The translations under genes were made by a program, and so were the position numbers. Below, piece by piece: positions 33,759 to 43,705 of a stretch of DNA of 52,854 nt (positions within the stretch are counted from its first letter, which is position 1; every line of letters begins with the position of its first letter). The notes below the pieces were generated by a model. It was not told the DNA's origin, searched no databases, and worked only from the letters and a program-made list of their open reading frames with translations. The DNA is from Telmatospirillum sp. (GTDB lineage Bacteria; Pseudomonadota; Alphaproteobacteria; Rhodospirillales; Magnetospirillaceae): contig JARLJB010000357.1 of NCBI GenBank assembly GCA_031291415.1, positions 1 through 52,854 on the forward strand, in the 5' to 3' direction.

Positions 33759-36700
33759 TCAGTCACCGCCGCTTGCGCTCGCGGCGTCGAGTTTCAATGG
33801 AATCGCGCCATCGTCGCCGGCCCGCACGGTCGTGCTGCCGCGCAAGCTGATCCGCCGTGGATCGAAGCCGGAAATCTGTTTCAAAGCACCCGCCACGGCC
33901 TCCGCCCGGGCTTGCGCGAGGCTGGCCAGGCTGGCCTCGCCGATCGGCTCGGTTTTCGCGACGCGCTCGCGTAGCGCCGCCACATAGGCCGGCTCGTCGA
34001 GGGTGGCGCCGGAGTCGGGACGACCCTCCTGCGGATGGATAAAGGACAGCTTCACCTGCTCGAGCTGGTCGTTGCCGATCCGCTCCTCGAACAGCGATTC
34101 CAAAAGCTCGCGTTGCCGTTTCACCGTGTCGTGATCTTTCAGGTCCCCGGCCATCCACGCATCGAGCGCATCGAGTTGGAGCTTGGCGCGGTCCGCCTCC
34201 GGATCCACGACTCCGGGTACCACCAAGCCAAGCCGGGGTCTCATGTCAAGAGCTCGGACGAGACGAAGGATCTTCTCCTTTTCCGGCGGATCAAGCAGGG
34301 CGCTGCCAGGCGCGAAATCGATATGGCCGAGCGTGTCGTCGTCTCCCCCCAGAAGCCCGGCAAGCGCCTGGAACGGCGATGTGATAAGATCCGTCAGAAG
34401 ATTGAAAATTGCCTTGGAAATGACACTGCCGATGTCGAACTGCGGATCACCGAGATTGCCGCTGACCGGGAGTTCGACTTCGATTTTGCCATCCCGGTCC
34501 TTCAGCAGGGCGATCGCCAGTTCCAGAGGCAGGTCCATGGCGCCCGGAACGTCCAGCTTTTCGCCAAGTTCCATGTCCCGGATGACGACGCGGTTTGCGC
34601 CGTTCAGTTTTCTCTCATCGATCGCGTACTGCAAATCGACATCCAGTCGGCCCCTGGCGATGCGTCGGCCGGCGAATTTCACCGTATAGGGAGACAGCTC
34701 GGGAAATTCGACATTGCGGAAGAGAACATTGATCTTCGTACTCTTGCCCGGATCGAACGGGGTCAGTCTGCCGTCGATCTTCACTTGGCCGAAGTCGCCG
34801 ACCTGGCCACGCAGTGTCACACGCGTCGGCGATGTCACGGCAGAGGCGAGAGCAGCCACCTCGCCCTGCAAATCGGAGATATGCGCCGCAAACGGCAAAG
34901 GCAGCGAGGTATCGCCGTAATCGGCAGCCCCCTTTGCGATGACGATTTTGCCAACGCTGACCTTCATCGGCGGCATAGTCGCGATCTCCGCGCCCGAGGT
35001 GGACAGCGTCGACTGCACGAGCGCCTGACGGCCCCTGGGGGACGACTTGTTCTGCGCAATCATGATGTGATCGAAATTCGTCGACTGATTTGCGGCCACT
35101 CGGAAGCGAAGATAGGGGTGACCGATGGTCACTTGCGAGATCTGCAGCTCGTTGCCCGCCTGACGATACTCATAACGATCGACACCGAGCCGGTCCCACG
35201 ACAGGACTGGTGTATTTTCGACCTCGTCCCTCAGCGTCAGCGCCCGGACCTCGCCATGACCAGCGATGGAGAGCCCCTCAGGATCCTCGATTTTGACATC
35301 GGCCTCGCAGTCGAACCGGCCGTCATCGATGGCAAGCCGGGCCACATCATGCAGATAGGCCTGAACCGCGGCAATGCGCAGATCCGATGCCGTCAGCTTG
35401 GCGTCCATCTGCACGGCCGGCAGGATCGACACGCGACCTTGCGCTTTGATGAGACCGCCCGGGGCCATCCCGGTTGCCAAGGAGAAAGGAAATGTCGCGC
35501 CAGGCTGATTCGACAGAGTGTCGATAGCGAGATCGAACGAGGTGATCTCGATCTTTCCTGGTTCGCCAATCGCGTGATCGTCGAACCTTGCCTTGGCATT
35601 TTTGACCTCGGCTTTGCCGAGTGTGACAGACCAATCCGTGTCTGCCGACGGTCGCGGCGTCGCCACCGGCTCCCCCGCCGGGACGCTGGCCGGAGCCAAC
35701 CATAGCGCTGGACCAAGCTGACCGTCTTCCTGCCGCCATAGCGCGAGATCCGCTCCATTCAGGGTAAGCATATCGGCACCCGCGGTCTTCTCAGGCCAAG
35801 CCAGATGTCCCCCGACAAGACGGAGTTCCGGCAAGGTCAGAAACGGTGTCTTTGCACCCTGCTCCTGTAAGGTCAGGTCACTCAAGGCAAGACCGACATG
35901 GTCAACTGCCAGCCCCATGCCACCGTCGGGCCGCTCCTGCAGTCGATAATCGAGTTCGGCATTCACCGACCCCGTCGGCGCCGACACCGTGACCGCATCG
36001 CCAAAATACCGGGAAAGGAGTGGCGCATAGGGGCCCTTCGCAGTCACATGCCCGGCCGAAACAAGTGGATTTAGGCCCGACATGCTGGTCCATTCCAGCG
36101 TCGCGCCCCCCTCCATCTCGACCAGGATATGCTGCTCGCCCGTCCTCTGCGGCAGCGTGCTGAAACCGCTGATATCCACATTGACCGGACCGATCGTGGT
36201 TTTAAACGGGCTCGTCGGCACATCATCGGTAAAGGTCGCCGTTGCGTTCAGGATCTTCAGACGGCGGATGACAAGCCTTATCAGCTCGTGCTCCGTTCCA
36301 GGCTTGGCGCTATCCGGCGATGCCTCGATCGCGCGGACCATGCGTCCGATATTGGTGTCGGTTCCACGATAGCGAATAATGTTGCTCTTGACGCCTTCCA
36401 GTTGGATGTCGTCGAAGCTCCAGGCCCAGCGCAGCAGGCTGCTGGGCGCGAAGCGGATGTAGAGCCGGTCGAAGCCGATGAGCGGAGAACCGTCCGTTTC
36501 GCTGACATGGAAGCCGCGCAGATCGGCGCTGAGGATGAAGGGATCGATCCGCAAATCCTCGAGGGCAACCGGCCGCCCAAGGGTCTTTTGCAACGAGATG
36601 ACGATCTCCCGTTGCAAAATCGGGGGGACAAGGAGGTATCCGACCAGCGCATATGTCACGAAAAGCGCTGCGACCCAGAAACGTTTCCGCCTGAAATCCA

Positions 36701-36785
36701 GCCAGGCCTTAGGGTCGCCCAGCCAAACGCGCGGCGATTTCCGGGGCCTGGGAGAATGACTGCTTGGCGGCTCGATCGGCATCAT
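33759..36785 (-). CDS. DUF748 / AsmA-like inner-membrane-anchored periplasmic protein
   Basis: A 1008-residue protein with one N-terminal transmembrane helix (about 35-55, FWVAALFVTYALVGYLLV) and a very long periplasmic repeat-rich beta region. It belongs to the DUF748/AsmA-like group, whose members form hydrophobic bridges carrying phospholipid between membranes. Near the C-terminus, GSVISKAIFNLLTDLITSPFQALAGLLGG and FAPGSALLDPPEKEKILRLVRAL are the DUF748 hallmark segments. Role inferred from family: outer-membrane lipid homeostasis. Start ATG at 36785 or 36782. Confidence 0.87.
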   Translation of the reverse strand: MMPIEPPSSHSPRPRKSPRVWLGDPKAWLDFRRKRFWVAALFVTYALVGYLLVPPILQREIVISLQKTLGRPVALEDLRIDPFILSADLRGFHVSETDGSPLIGFDRLYIRFAPSSLLRWAWSFDDIQLEGVKSNIIRYRGTDTNIGRMVRAIEASPDSAKPGTEHELIRLVIRRLKILNATATFTDDVPTSPFKTTIGPVNVDISGFSTLPQRTGEQHILVEMEGGATLEWTSMSGLNPLVSAGHVTAKGPYAPLLSRYFGDAVTVSAPTGSVNAELDYRLQERPDGGMGLAVDHVGLALSDLTLQEQGAKTPFLTLPELRLVGGHLAWPEKTAGADMLTLNGADLALWRQEDGQLGPALWLAPASVPAGEPVATPRPSADTDWSVTLGKAEVKNAKARFDDHAIGEPGKIEITSFDLAIDTLSNQPGATFPFSLATGMAPGGLIKAQGRVSILPAVQMDAKLTASDLRIAAVQAYLHDVARLAIDDGRFDCEADVKIEDPEGLSIAGHGEVRALTLRDEVENTPVLSWDRLGVDRYEYRQAGNELQISQVTIGHPYLRFRVAANQSTNFDHIMIAQNKSSPRGRQALVQSTLSTSGAEIATMPPMKVSVGKIVIAKGAADYGDTSLPLPFAAHISDLQGEVAALASAVTSPTRVTLRGQVGDFGQVKIDGRLTPFDPGKSTKINVLFRNVEFPELSPYTVKFAGRRIARGRLDVDLQYAIDERKLNGANRVVIRDMELGEKLDVPGAMDLPLELAIALLKDRDGKIEVELPVSGNLGDPQFDIGSVISKAIFNLLTDLITSPFQALAGLLGGDDDTLGHIDFAPGSALLDPPEKEKILRLVRALDMRPRLGLVVPGVVDPEADRAKLQLDALDAWMAGDLKDHDTVKRQRELLESLFEERIGNDQLEQVKLSFIHPQEGRPDSGATLDEPAYVAALRERVAKTEPIGEASLASLAQARAEAVAGALKQISGFDPRRISLRGSTTVRAGDDGAIPLKLDAASASGGD

Positions 36786-36971
36786 CAGGACCTGGACATG
36801 ACAGGCTATATTGGTACGACAGGCCCTCGTTCCCAGGCACCCATCACGTGAGACGGTCCTGCACCGGTGATGCAGGAACCTGGAAGGTTATAACAATCGC
36901 CGAGCAAAGCGATACCGGATTTAATGCTGCGTCCGCACGCTGCCGCAGTGATCTCGTCGCCTTGCACCTTG

Positions 36972-38963
36972 TCACGAATGGGCGCGTATTCCTTGCAGAA
37001 AGCGATTGACTTCACTTCTCAGGGTTTCCGAATCGCCGGCGAGATCGCCAGCGGCGGCGAGGACCTTTTCCGAAGCCGATCCTGTGTCAGCGGCCGTATG
37101 GGTGATGCCCTCGATATTTGCCGACACCTCCTTCGTACCTTGGGCGGCTTGTTGGACGTTACGCGCGATTTCGCGGGTCGCCGCTCCTTGTTGTTCGACC
37201 GCCGAGGCGATCCCCGAAGAAATCTGGCTAACCTGCTCGATCACCATGCCGATTGCGCGGATGGCTTCGACGGCGCGCCGTGTCTCCTCTTGCACAGTAC
37301 TGATCTGAGTAGAGATTTCGCCAGTGGCCTTGGCCGTCTGATTGGCCAGTCCCTTGACCTCGTTGGCCACGACCGCAAATCCCTTGCCGGCATCGCCGGC
37401 GCGAGCAGCCTCGATAGTCGCGTTGAGGGCCAGCAGATTGGTCTGTGACGCGATGTCGTTGATCAGTTTGACTACCTCGCCAATCTTGTCGGCCGCTTGG
37501 GCCAATCCCTCGACCATCTTGTTGGTGCGAGAGGTTTCCTCCGACGCGGTACTGGAAATTTTCGCAGCCTCGGCGACCTGGCGACTGATTTCGGAAATCG
37601 AGGCCGACAGCTGCTCGGCAGCCGTGGCAACCGTCTCGACGTTTTCTGTCGCCTGTTGCGCGACGATGGACACCGTGGTGGCCTGATTCGAGGTCTGCTG
37701 GGCCGCCGCGGACATGCCTTGCGAGGTCGACTGCATTTCCGACGCCTTGCTCGATACGCCCTCGACCAAGCCCATCACCGCATTCTCGAAACTGTCGGCC
37801 ATGGCCAGCGTACTTTGGCGCCGTTCGGACTGGGCAAGGGCCTTGGCCTGTTCCTGGTCCGCCTGCAACCCCGCAACCCGAATGGCATTTTCCTTGAACA
37901 CCTGCACGGCGCGCGCCATTTGCCCGACTTCGTCCTTCTGCCCGGTGTTGGGAACCTCGGCCTCAAGATTGCCACTCGCCAGCTTGTTCATACAGTTGGA
38001 CAGGGCATTGACCGGCCGGGCGATGGCATTTGCCACCACCAGTCCGAGAACCACGCCGGCCGTCGCAATACCGAGGCCGATGACCACCAGCCAGGTAATG
38101 ATGGCGTTGCGCGTCTCGTTCATGGATTTTTGCTGTTCCTGGGCGGCATCGAAGGCAAGCTTAATTACCGATTCGCCCAACTCCTTCATCTTTGGAAGAA
38201 TTTCTTTAAATAATTTATTATCGTTTTCGACCCATTTGTAGACATCTTTTTCATAATCAAGTGCAAAATGCTTGAATGATGAAATCTGTTTGCGCTCTTC
38301 TTCCGTGTCCGCGCCACGCTCCAGAATCCCCAGTTTGTCCATCATCTGGTCGATTTCTTTTTTTATTATATCGAAATATTCTGGCTTTTGTTCCAGCATA
38401 TATTTCTTCTCGTTGAACCGGATCCTGTTGGCATGAATGCGGATTTGAACAGCGATCCGCTCCTTCTGTATATCTCTGGTCGCCTGGGCGTACTCGGCCG
38501 CCAGACTGATCGCGGTTTCGCCGTTTTTTTCCAGCATTTCCGTGAGCTGGCGTAATTCCTCCAATGCGGCGGCGCCCTGGCGATAAAGATCGGCGTAAGC
38601 ATTGGCGCCCTGGCGGGCCGCCTTGGCCCGTTCCAGAAGACTGCCGCTTTTGCTGGTCGCCTCGATGTTGTCGAGAGTAGTATTGATGGTCTTGACGTCA
38701 CCTTCCGCTCTGCGGAAGGCTTCCTCGGCCAAAACTTGGTTACCTGTGGCGCCATTGGCGTTCAGAAGGTAATTTTTCTCCTCCAGGATTGTTTCGTAGG
38801 CATAACGTTCGACGTTGGTGGCCAGCACCAATTCGTCCAGCAATCGCTTAATATCCGATAGACCAATACTGGAAACGACCAACATGATGACGCCCGTCAA
38901 AACGGCAGCGCCGACCAAGATTAACGCTTTGGACTTTATACGGAGATTACCGAGCGCGTTCAT
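36972..38963 (-). CDS. methyl-accepting chemotaxis protein with HBM-type sensor domain
   Basis: A 663-residue chemoreceptor: transmembrane helix 1 (about 12-33), a helical periplasmic sensor of about 255 residues, transmembrane helix 2 ([24 protein letters not shown]), HAMP, and a signalling domain with the invariant tip [33 protein letters not shown]. The sensor ([26 protein letters not shown]) matches the helical bimodular (HBM) class, which in McpS of Pseudomonas binds TCA-cycle acids. The ligand here is unknown. No C-terminal CheR-binding pentapeptide. The sensor-coding part is more AT-rich than the signalling part. AGGAGAGG precedes the start. Confidence 0.92.
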   Translation of the reverse strand: MNALGNLRIKSKALILVGAAVLTGVIMLVVSSIGLSDIKRLLDELVLATNVERYAYETILEEKNYLLNANGATGNQVLAEEAFRRAEGDVKTINTTLDNIEATSKSGSLLERAKAARQGANAYADLYRQGAAALEELRQLTEMLEKNGETAISLAAEYAQATRDIQKERIAVQIRIHANRIRFNEKKYMLEQKPEYFDIIKKEIDQMMDKLGILERGADTEEERKQISSFKHFALDYEKDVYKWVENDNKLFKEILPKMKELGESVIKLAFDAAQEQQKSMNETRNAIITWLVVIGLGIATAGVVLGLVVANAIARPVNALSNCMNKLASGNLEAEVPNTGQKDEVGQMARAVQVFKENAIRVAGLQADQEQAKALAQSERRQSTLAMADSFENAVMGLVEGVSSKASEMQSTSQGMSAAAQQTSNQATTVSIVAQQATENVETVATAAEQLSASISEISRQVAEAAKISSTASEETSRTNKMVEGLAQAADKIGEVVKLINDIASQTNLLALNATIEAARAGDAGKGFAVVANEVKGLANQTAKATGEISTQISTVQEETRRAVEAIRAIGMVIEQVSQISSGIASAVEQQGAATREIARNVQQAAQGTKEVSANIEGITHTAADTGSASEKVLAAAGDLAGDSETLRSEVNRFLQGIRAHS

Positions 38964-39163
38964 GCAGCCTCTCCTGGATTTTCCAAGTAGAGCAAGAATA
39001 TGCCGGCCTTGACATAATAACTAGCGTGATACGACCGAATCGAATCATGCTCTTGAGCCCGAGCGGTGCCTGAGCCTTAAAACAAAGGAGCCATCGAGAT
39101 GGTCGCGTAAAATTGAAGCGATTCAAGCTTGGAAATAGTCAATCGGATTGTCGATTGCCGCGA

Positions 39164-41131
39164 TCACGCCCGATCGACGGACAGACGCAGGGAGATGGAG
39201 GCGCCATGTCCAGGCTCGGAGCGGATGTCGATCGTTGCGCCGAGGTCGGCGGCGCGGCGACGCAAATTGCCGAGCCCCCGCCCCCGGCGAGCATGGGCGG
39301 GATCGAAGCCTATGCCGTTGTCGGCGACGACGACGACGACGAGGGGACGGCCGGCTTCGTCCACGGCAGGATGGGCACCGATATGGATCTCGCTGGCCTG
39401 GGCATGCTTAATGACGTTGGCGAACGACTCCTGAACGATGCGCAGCACCTGCAACGCGTGCGAGGGATCGAGCCAGGGCAGCGGTGGCAGGTCGCCCATG
39501 TCCCAGACGATGTGCAAACCGGCGTCCTCAATGCGCTGCCCGAAGCGATAGCGCAGGCTGGCCAGCAGGGTGGCGATATCCTCGCCGATGGGTTCCAGCG
39601 AATCGATGACCATTTTCAACTCGTCGAGCGAGTCGCGCAGGATGGCAGCGGTGCGGGCCGGCGATAGCTCGCCCCGTTCGGCCAGGGCCAGCGAGGACAT
39701 CAACGCGGTGCCGATGCCGTCGTGCATGTCGCGCATGATGCGCTGCCGCTCCTGCTGCACGATGCGATCCTGTTCGATTGCCATGAGCTTGCGGTGCTGC
39801 TCCGCCAGTTCCGTCTCGCGCTCGAGCAGGCGCTGATCAAGCGAGGCGTTGAGTTCTTCCAGAGAACGGCGCGCCGTCAAATAGCGTCGCTGCATGACAT
39901 AAAGAAACGCGCCGAAAACGACATAGGCGGAGAAGGGATAGAGATCGATGGCGTCGGGGGCGCGCTGGGCCGTGACGGCGTAGGCGGTTTGCAGGGCCAT
40001 CAGCGGCAGGAACAGCACCGCAGCCATGATGACCCTGAACTCGCGGCTGCCCTTGGTGAAGGCCCGTCCGCTGAAATAGCTGAAAATCGACAAGGTCAGC
40101 AGGGCATTGACATAGTATTGGAGGCTGAGACCATTGATGTCCCAATGCCAGACGGGCAGTGTCATCACGGTGACGACCCCGGCATAGGCCGCCAGGCCGA
40201 CTTCCAGCCGCGGCCAGCGGTCGCGGTCGAACTGGGTGACGAACAGCGTGATGGCGGCGACCAGCCAACTGATGGCGGCGTTGTTGAGCGCGTAGAACCA
40301 CTGGGACGCGTCGTCGTCGAGAAAATCTCCGAAATACATCGCGTTGCCGAACGCCCAGACGATGGCGGCGAAAGCCAGCCGCAGATAGGCGTGATCCTTG
40401 CGGTCGCCGAGCCAGTAATGCAGCGAAATGAGGCCGAGCAGCAGGACGATCACAACGGATGTCTTGGGCAGGACGCACTGCCAGAAGACGCGCATCTCGA
40501 ACAGGCGGTCGATGGCGGCCGCCTCGCCGACGGACAGGGAGCCAAAGGCATAGCCCTGATCCACGCTGATCGGAAAGGCGACGTCGATGGTCATCGTCCG
40601 CCCCGGCGACAGACTGCCGGGGGGCAGCTTGACATAAAGCGGCACATTCCACTGCATGCGCCAGTCTTCGAGATTGACCTCGACGAGACGCCCGTCGAGC
40701 CACACGCTCCAGGCGCCGCCCATGACGCGAGTGACATAGACCGCCAGTTGCTCCGGCGCCGGTTGGCCGACGGGCGGCGTATAGCGGACGCGCATCCACA
40801 CCCGCGCCAGCGGGGAATGGCCGTCGCTTCCCACAATCGGCGCAATTGGCACGACATCCGGCAAAACGATATTTTCCCACGTGGCCCGGGAAAAGTCGGC
40901 GGGCCGTTTTGCCAGCGCCGCGAAGCCGGCGGTATTGAATTCGATGCCGGCAAGCGGCTCGATCCAGCGTTCGACCGAGGCGACCGGCGCGGGGGTGGGC
41001 GTATCGATGGCATGGTGCCAGAAAAACAGAAAGGCCAGCAGAAGGGGCAGACCGACCAGCAGAGCGCCAAGGCGCAGGGCGCGTTCGCCCGCTGGCTCAG
41101 TCGCGGACCAGACCCATTCGGCGAGCTTCAT
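39164..41131 (-). CDS. NarX-type sensor histidine kinase with 7TM sensor module
   Basis: A 655-residue membrane kinase: one N-terminal transmembrane helix, an extracytoplasmic beta-sandwich (about 45-210), seven predicted transmembrane helices (about 230-430, 7TMR-DISM-like), a coiled coil (SLEELNASLDQRLLERETELAEQHRKLMAIE), then HisKA_3 with phospho-His in RQRIMRDMHDGIGTALM and an HATPase domain (NVIKHAQASEI; ADNGIGFDP; RGRGLGNLRRRAADLGA). The gene overlaps the response-regulator gene by 35 bp, so they form a pair. Carbohydrate-like ligands are common for the DISM class but not demonstrable here. Confidence 0.88.
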   Translation of the reverse strand: MKLAEWVWSATEPAGERALRLGALLVGLPLLLAFLFFWHHAIDTPTPAPVASVERWIEPLAGIEFNTAGFAALAKRPADFSRATWENIVLPDVVPIAPIVGSDGHSPLARVWMRVRYTPPVGQPAPEQLAVYVTRVMGGAWSVWLDGRLVEVNLEDWRMQWNVPLYVKLPPGSLSPGRTMTIDVAFPISVDQGYAFGSLSVGEAAAIDRLFEMRVFWQCVLPKTSVVIVLLLGLISLHYWLGDRKDHAYLRLAFAAIVWAFGNAMYFGDFLDDDASQWFYALNNAAISWLVAAITLFVTQFDRDRWPRLEVGLAAYAGVVTVMTLPVWHWDINGLSLQYYVNALLTLSIFSYFSGRAFTKGSREFRVIMAAVLFLPLMALQTAYAVTAQRAPDAIDLYPFSAYVVFGAFLYVMQRRYLTARRSLEELNASLDQRLLERETELAEQHRKLMAIEQDRIVQQERQRIMRDMHDGIGTALMSSLALAERGELSPARTAAILRDSLDELKMVIDSLEPIGEDIATLLASLRYRFGQRIEDAGLHIVWDMGDLPPLPWLDPSHALQVLRIVQESFANVIKHAQASEIHIGAHPAVDEAGRPLVVVVVADNGIGFDPAHARRGRGLGNLRRRAADLGATIDIRSEPGHGASISLRLSVDRA

Positions 41132-41852
41132 AAAGGGCTTCCGTTTTCGAATGCACCTGAAGCTTCAGGTAGCTGCGTTTGACATAGGATAGAACGGTGT
41201 GGCGGGTCACGCCCATCAATTTAGCGACTTCGTCGTAGGTGTAACCGCGCGAGGCGTAATGCAGCACCATCCGCTCGCTTTCCGCCAACTCAACGGCCAG
41301 GGATGCCCGTTCGGGAGATGGGGCGGCCGGCGTGTTTTCCGACGATGAGGCGGCGCCGAGACGGGCAAGCAGCTTACGGGCGATGACCGGGCTGATAGGG
41401 CTGCCGCCGGCATGCAGTTCGCGGATCTGCTGGATGAAGCTGGCGGGCGAACTGTCCTTGACGAGATAGCCCGACGCCCCCGCCTCGATGGCAGCCATGA
41501 CGTGCGCCTCGTCGGCGAACACCGACACCACCATGATTTCACAGCTGTCACGCCATGCCGGGCGCCGGGCGATCTCGCGAATGAGATCGAGGCCGCTGCC
41601 GTCGGGCAGGCCAAGATCGACCAGCAGCACGTCGACCGGCGCGCCTTCGAGCCGGGCGAGGCCTTCGGCCAGCGTGGTGGCCGTCGCCACGAGATGCAAA
41701 TCGGGCGCGCTCGACAGCATACGCGAGAATTCGTCCAGGAATTCCGCCTTGTCCTCGACGATGAAGATGGAAATGGTAGGTGCGGCCCTCGTGTCGTCGG
41801 TCCGTGGTGTGGGCGGAGTTGTCTTCGGCCCATCGTCTCGCAGGCCCGTCAT
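41097..41852 (-). CDS. NarL/LuxR-family response regulator
   Basis: A 251-residue regulator: 25-residue N-terminal extension, receiver domain (IFIVEDKAEFLDEF; phospho-Asp in VDVLLVDLGLPDGSGLDL; Lys in GYLVKDSSP), linker, and LuxR-type HTH at the C-terminus (ASRGYTYDEVAKLMGVTRHTVLSYVKRSYLKLQV). Partner of the overlapping NarX-type kinase. It follows the LuxR solo gene by 43 bp on the same strand, implying one transcript for all three. Confidence 0.9.
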   Translation of the reverse strand: MTGLRDDGPKTTPPTPRTDDTRAAPTISIFIVEDKAEFLDEFSRMLSSAPDLHLVATATTLAEGLARLEGAPVDVLLVDLGLPDGSGLDLIREIARRPAWRDSCEIMVVSVFADEAHVMAAIEAGASGYLVKDSSPASFIQQIRELHAGGSPISPVIARKLLARLGAASSSENTPAAPSPERASLAVELAESERMVLHYASRGYTYDEVAKLMGVTRHTVLSYVKRSYLKLQVHSKTEALYEARRMGLVRD

Positions 41853-41895
41853 TGTACGAACTCCTGAGATCGTAGCTGTAAGGATGACGTCAACC

Positions 41896-42654
41896 TCACG
41901 GAGTCACCAGACCGAAGGTTACGGCGCGGGCCACAGCTTGGATGCGGGTCGCCGCGCTCAGTTTGTTCATGGCGTTGGCAAGGTGGAAGTCCACCGTTTT
42001 GGGCGACAGTCTCAGCCGGATCGCCGTCGCCTTACTGGTCAAGCCGCGTGACGCCCACAAAAGGCAATCGCGCTCCCGCACGGTCAGATCGATCTCGCGC
42101 CACTCCTCCTCCCGCGGCTGAAGCTGCGTTTGCATGCGGGTGTGGGCGTAAAGCACGGCCAGTTGCGCCACACTTCCCCATTCGGCGATGAAACGCTTGA
42201 ACTCGCCGAGCGTCATGGCGTTCGACAGCGACATACCGGCGATCGGATGGCGGCCCGGCGAGCGCAAGGGGATGGCGATACCGGTCCGCATGCCGCATGC
42301 GGCGGCCTCGTCGACTATGCGGTGCTGGACCGGGGTCATCAGCAGTGTCTGGTCCGGCGAGAAACCGACGGCGTCGCGGCCGACCAGCAGCGGCGACAGG
42401 CTGACGACGCAATGATGCACCACCGGGTCCTGGCGGTAATAGCGCTCCTGTCGGTAGCGAATCTGATAGTCGGCGGGAAAATTGGACAGGGTCGCGACCT
42501 CGGTTTCCGCTTCGGTGGGATCGCCGCAGGTGTAACCGTACATCATCAGGTCGAAGCCCAGAGACTTCTGGAAGGCCAACGTTTCGTTCCAGGTGTGGCG
42601 GACAGAAACGGTCGCATCGAGGCGGGATAGGAAACCGTCGAGGAGAGCGTTCAT
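41896..42654 (-). CDS. LuxR solo with autoinducer-binding-type domain
   Basis: A 252-residue LuxR-family regulator: N-terminal autoinducer-binding-type domain (about 20-165) and C-terminal GerE helix-turn-helix (LTVRERDCLLWASRGLTSKATAIRLRLSPKTVDFHLANAMNKL). Aligning the FPADYQIRYRQERYYRQDP segment to TraR numbering, Tyr61, Asp70 and Pro71 are conserved, but Trp57 is Tyr and Trp85 is Val (PLLVGR), so the ligand pocket differs from acyl-homoserine-lactone receptors. No luxI gene is in the window. Upstream lies a 38-codon ORF overlapping this start by four bases. Confidence 0.88.
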   Translation of the reverse strand: MNALLDGFLSRLDATVSVRHTWNETLAFQKSLGFDLMMYGYTCGDPTEAETEVATLSNFPADYQIRYRQERYYRQDPVVHHCVVSLSPLLVGRDAVGFSPDQTLLMTPVQHRIVDEAAACGMRTGIAIPLRSPGRHPIAGMSLSNAMTLGEFKRFIAEWGSVAQLAVLYAHTRMQTQLQPREEEWREIDLTVRERDCLLWASRGLTSKATAIRLRLSPKTVDFHLANAMNKLSAATRIQAVARAVTFGLVTP

Positions 42655-42767
42655 TCCATCCGCTCCTCAATGCCGGCCGTTTGAACTTCCGCCCCGCGAA
42701 AGCGCAAGACGATCCGAAGAGATGCCGCCAACGCGCTGGTGACACCGGTATGGTCACAGTCCGTCAT
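42651..42767 (-). CDS. 38-residue small ORF translationally coupled to the LuxR solo gene
   Basis: ATG at 42767 is preceded by AGGAAAG at normal spacing; the ORF runs 38 codons (begins MTDCDHTGVTSALAASLRIV, ends GIEERME) and its TGA overlaps the LuxR ATG (ATGA). The central part could form an amphipathic helix. I recognise no family. Good ribosome-binding site plus an ATGA overlap suggest a real leader peptide or small protein; length alone would be weak evidence. Confidence 0.5.
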   Translation of the reverse strand: MTDCDHTGVTSALAASLRIVLRFRGAEVQTAGIEERME

Positions 42768-43012
42768 GGTCTTTCCTAGCCCAAAGTCAATCGGCAGCGT
42801 AACCGGCCGGCATGCCTTATCTCCGAAATTCTGACGCGGCTTGCCATTCCGGCTTCTCCATCGTCGGTCATTATCTCAAATCGGAAGAACACTGTATGCC
42901 CCTCGAACGGGGGGCAAGACGGACCGAAGGATGCGTGTAGCCGCAGATGGGAGCATTTATGTCGGTCGGCACAACAGCAAACGCCGGTGTCGGCAACTTG
43001 GCCTTGAATGGG

Positions 43013-43705
43013 TCAATTCCAACATCGGGCCCGGCCAAAGCCGCCCTGCTGCTGCAAGTCCTCGAGGAAACGGAGCCCCTGGGGCCAGGGACCAAAACCC
43101 GAATCGACGTTGATATGCCCGGCGGCGCCGATATTGGTGAACTTGGCGCCCCATCGGGCCGCCCACAAAGCGGAAACGTCCGGCGCCATCCAGGGATCGT
43201 TGCGGCTGGCGACCACCGAACACTCTATGCCGAGAAGCGTCTGGGGCATTACTGCGGCCAGACTTTCCTCTGGAGAGGAATCCGCCGGGCGCAGTCCCGT
43301 GGGCGTGAAGCGCTCGGGATCGGCCGGCGCCACCAGCATGGCTCCGGCAATCTTGTCCCGTCGGCGCGCGATGGCCGCCACCGAGGCCAGACACCCAAAA
43401 CTGTGCGCCACGATCCACAGCGGTTCTGCCGCACGATCAATGGTGCGAAGCAGGGACACGACCCAATCGGCAAGCACCGGTCGATACCAGTCGATGTCGT
43501 CAGCACGGCGCGTGCACGGCAATTGCGCTTCCAGCCATGTCTGCCAGTGGGTCGGTCCGCTGCCCTGGTATCCGGGCACGACGAGGACGTTTTGTCTGGA
43601 CGGGCCGATTCTGAGACGACATCCCCTTGCGCATGCCGGCCGCAGCGCCAGTTCAGCCGGACGGATCAGGCAGCTGCTGGGAACGTCCGACAATGACGCC
43701 TCCAT
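43013..43705 (-). CDS. RBBP9/YdeN-type alpha/beta hydrolase
   Basis: A 230-residue serine-hydrolase-fold protein: VLVVPGYQGSGPTHWQTWLE (oxyanion region typical of RBBP9/YdeN), nucleophile serine in IVAHSFGCLAS, acid residue in SRNDPWM, and catalytic His in AAGHINVDSGFGPWPQG. Substrate unknown. About 37 residues precede the conserved core, and that part overlaps the preceding small gene by 40 bp; a later non-ATG start cannot be excluded. Probably cotranscribed with the small gene. Confidence 0.85.
   Translation of the reverse strand: MEASLSDVPSSCLIRPAELALRPACARGCRLRIGPSRQNVLVVPGYQGSGPTHWQTWLEAQLPCTRRADDIDWYRPVLADWVVSLLRTIDRAAEPLWIVAHSFGCLASVAAIARRRDKIAGAMLVAPADPERFTPTGLRPADSSPEESLAAVMPQTLLGIECSVVASRNDPWMAPDVSALWAARWGAKFTNIGAAGHINVDSGFGPWPQGLRFLEDLQQQGGFGRARCWN

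Noticed and set aside
34035-35705. 556-codon plus-strand ORF opposite the DUF748 gene
   Set aside because: Composition typical of antisense frames; no ribosome-binding site or recognisable motif.
36846-36869. TCCTGCA / TGCAGGA inverted repeat as terminator of the chemoreceptor gene
   Set aside because: Only a 7-bp stem, more than 100 bp from the stop codon and without a T-run.
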